A stretch of 64,000 bases of DNA, taken from Celeribacter naphthalenivorans. Its GTDB lineage: Bacteria; Pseudomonadota; Alphaproteobacteria; Rhodobacterales; Rhodobacteraceae. Every line of letters begins with the position of its first letter. Within the stretch, counting starts at the first letter, position 1. The notes beneath the pieces are model-generated. The model was not told the DNA's origin, searched no databases, and saw only the letters and a list, made by a program, of their open reading frames with translations. Below are positions 61,710 through 64,000 of the stretch, piece by piece. The stretch covers positions 306,094-370,093 of the forward strand of contig NZ_JAIVLK010000006.1 of assembly GCF_020524585.1 (NCBI RefSeq). The letters run 5' to 3'. The translations under genes and the position numbers were made by a program.

Positions 61710-63764
61710 ATGGCCTCATCACAGAGGTCCACTTTGACTCAGCAGAAATATCTCTACTGCAAACGGAATCGCTTCTACTTTCGCCGGCGGATTCCAGGGT
61801 TATCCACATTTCTTTCTCCAATTTTTTTGGCATTGGGGACGACAGATCGAAATCTTGCGCATACATGGCTTGAACGCCTCAAGTTGGAGTTCGACCAAAT
61901 GTTCGATAGCTTTGTACTGTTAACGCCTGCACTCCCTGACAAAATTGTGTTCAGGTACTTCGAACATTATCTCCAGAAGTGCGTTTCTGACCTGAACCGT
62001 CAGATCAACTTCGCGCGGATGAAAGGAAGGTTTTCCGCAGACAATGAGCGCTCATTGTCTGTATTGCCAATTATTTACGAAAGTTTTCTCGAGCAAGGTA
62101 TTCGCAAAAGGTTTCCGGTCGAGAAGATTGATCCCGAGTGGGACGAGGAGACCCTGAAGGCGATCCTCCATCTTTATGAAATTGAAAGCCGCAAGGCACT
62201 TTCAGCGGCAACGGGAGATCAACTGCGCTCGATCTACGCGTCTCTGACGAATGATGTCATTAAAGATGAAGAACATCTTGCACAGCTTCGCGCTGCGCAT
62301 TTCCGTGCTCGCCTTCAGGCACTTCATGATTTTCGACAGGATTCGCGGGCGCCGCTCAAAAAAAGAAACATCCGCACCACCCACCCCCGCTAACAAATTT
62401 GTGACGAATTCAGAATCTTGCCTCACCGCTGAAAATCTCTCCCCGACCAACGCAATTCCGACGCCACCCGCATCTGCACCTTTGGAAGCGCCGGTGCCCC
62501 ATCGTATGGAAGGAGCAAGAGGAAGCTCACATAAAGCCTTAACAAAACCACTTACTACTATGAAAAATTAGAAGATTACTTCTTCAAGACGCAAGACCAA
62601 GCCGAAAACGCTTCACCAGACGAATGGACCGATGACATCGCACACGTCTTCTGGCGCACCGCAGTTGATAATAACATGAGCAAAGCTGTCAAACAGCAGC
62701 GAGGGTCAGATATTAGACGCTTCATGTTCATCACAGGGCTTTCCAAAGTCACTGAAATTCGGCAGGCACATCTGACATTTTGGGCTGACAACTTGCAGAA
62801 GTTTCCGAAGAACTTTTTGCGTTCTTCCAAAGATTTGCACCGAACAGTTGACGAAGTTTATATGAATGCCAGACATATGGCTCCCGCTGAACTTGGCCTG
62901 GTTTCCAGCACCCGGAGGCGGCACGTAAAGTCGATGGAGTTGCTGATCGCTCGGGCACGTGCAGAAGGCATTTCCCTTACAGATCTCAACACAAAAGACC
63001 TGAAGCCGAAAAAGAAGTCATCCCGCAACAAACACAAATCGCGAGCGGTTTTCCGCAAGGAAGAGGCGCGCCAACTGTTTTCCCACACCATCTGGACTGG
63101 CGCTCGTTCCGCTGGACGGCGCCATGAACCAGGAACAAAGATTTTGAAAGATGGCAAATTTTGGATCCCTCTCATCCTTGGTTACACAGGTGCTCGGCGA
63201 GCTGAAATTGCAGGTATGTTGCCTTCTGATGTAGAAAACATTGAAGGCGTCCCGTGCTTTGTGATCCAGGCCAACGCCTACCGCGGCATCAAGGGCGAAG
63301 ACCCAGATTGCACGGAGGATGACAAGCGTACGCGCACCGTTCCGATCCATTCTCACCTGATCGAGCTCGGTTTCTTGGACTACGTTAAGTCTATTGCCGG
63401 AAAGGGTCACAACCTTTTGTTTCCTGACGTCGTCCCCGTACCACGCAACGGTTCTAAGCGCTCGAATACTGAAGATCTGGCGACGTCAGTGGAAAAGTTT
63501 GGCGAACGTTTCGACGACACCTGGCGCAAGGCGATGCAGATTTCCCTGAATGGCAACCCGCGTAAGCTTTGCATTCATAGTTTGAGACATTACGTCAATC
63601 ACACGCTGCTGCACAGCACAGGCGTTCTTGACGTGACCCGAACCGATATCATCGGTCATATCGACAACGATGAGAAAGAAGGAACAAACACATCGACATA
63701 TCGCGATGAAACTCCTCTCAGCGTGAAGCGCGATGCGATCGAAAGGCTGCCGCGCTTGATGTGA
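61710..63764 (+). pseudogene. Tyrosine integrase of the right island, broken by two frameshifts
   Basis: The N-terminal part (61710-62393) begins MASSQRSTL and holds a CKRNRFYFRRRIPG segment. The C-terminal part (62676-63764, readable from about 62533) has the catalytic residues: Arg in GYTGARRAEIAG, HSLRH (His301, Arg304 of that part), His328 and Tyr342. Between them the frame moves +1 near 62360, at a run of seven A, and back near 62535-62570, so a single gene with an extra and a lost base is the simplest reading. It may be dead, recoded, or contain sequencing errors. Length if repaired is about 685 residues, usual for DUF6538-type integrases. Confidence 0.8.
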
Positions 63765-64000
63765 ATGTGAGTAACCTGCGGCTCTTCGGGCCTTCGCGTA
63801 ACGCATAGTTCCGCACAACTAAAGATGCGGGACAAACCTAACCAGTGTTTCGACGCGACCTGAAGAGCACCTGAGCAGATTTATTGGAATAAACCCACTC
63901 ACTGCGGAATTGAGCATCGGAGTTGAAGAGACCAAAATTTCTGTCGATGCTGAAGTGCTCAAATACCTCCAATGGCTTCAGATGCTTACGATAAAGCAGC
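63765..64000. other. Start of island interior; no convincing gene
   Basis: An open frame runs from about 63822 to the right edge (RCGTNLTSVSTRPEE, then LSIGVEETKISVDAE), but it has no clear ATG or ribosome-binding site, so it may only be the beginning of a gene that continues outside. Nothing else is supported in these 236 bases. Confidence 0.3.

Overview
The window looks like a chromosomal segment of a Rhodobacterales (roseobacter-group) alphaproteobacterium. Pointers are a permuted two-piece tmRNA gene, an alphaproteobacterial SspB, a zwf-pgl-pgi gene set, tellurite genes trgAB beside cfa and a photolyase, a ccmI-ruvX-DUF1289 run, an AcuI acryloyl-CoA reductase, and GC-rich, tightly packed genes. 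The species is not resolved. No rRNA, CRISPR array or complete insertion sequence was seen.

Layout. (1) Bases 1 to about 3.9 kb are the integrase end of an integrative element that continues past the left edge. It carries a P4-type integrase, an AlpA-like regulator, and four further genes whose starts and stops overlap, including a RepA-like hexameric-helicase ATPase. Downstream of the ATPase lies a 180-bp field of nine GGAAACA/TGTTTCC motifs plus a GC hairpin, which resembles an iteron replication origin. (2) 4.0-9.3 kb: a MerR regulator with its target gene, an SCP2 protein, and pgi, pgl, zwf (entry into the oxidative pentose phosphate and Entner-Doudoroff routes) behind a LacI-type palindrome. 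(3) 9.5-18 kb: a cysteine-rich radical SAM protein, HNH nuclease, ABC-F ATPase overlapping a 44-residue membrane protein, an esterase, a DNA glycosylase, cobalamin/siroheme genes (cobK, cobA) and an MFS transporter. (4) 18-25.4 kb: phr-cfa-trgA-trgB, one apparent photooxidative-stress operon behind an RpoE-like promoter, then an Atm1-type exporter and a LysM protein.

(5) 25.5-36 kb: LOG hydrolase, RarD permease, amidohydrolase, phosphoesterase, superoxide dismutase, cytochrome c maturation gene ccmI, ruvX, a TauE exporter, and acuI divergent from a GntR regulator with two matching operators between them. (6) 36-42 kb: an orphan periplasmic binding protein behind a perfect 20-bp palindrome, the split tmRNA gene followed by a 26-bp direct repeat (a possible attachment-site scar), a periplasmic phytochelatin-synthase-like protein, a ChrA transporter, and sspB, whose product hands tmRNA-tagged proteins to ClpXP. 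(7) 42-61.5 kb: mainly housekeeping genes (fumC, cimA, cysS, mazG, rnd, purMN, a sensor kinase, tRNA-Ile and tRNA-Asn), an iron-type binding protein, two paralogous GNAT acetyltransferases, the second behind an elaborate RNA leader, and a DsrE-family gene behind a dyad matching the sulfide-responsive SqrR/BigR operator form. (8) From 61.575 kb on, immediately 3' of tRNA-Asn, lies the integrase end of a second, AT-richer island; its integrase reads in three segments because of two compensating frameshifts.

The strongest candidates for new biology are the iteron-like/RepA module at the left edge, the leader RNA of the second GNAT gene, the direct repeat behind ssrA, and the DsrE operator.
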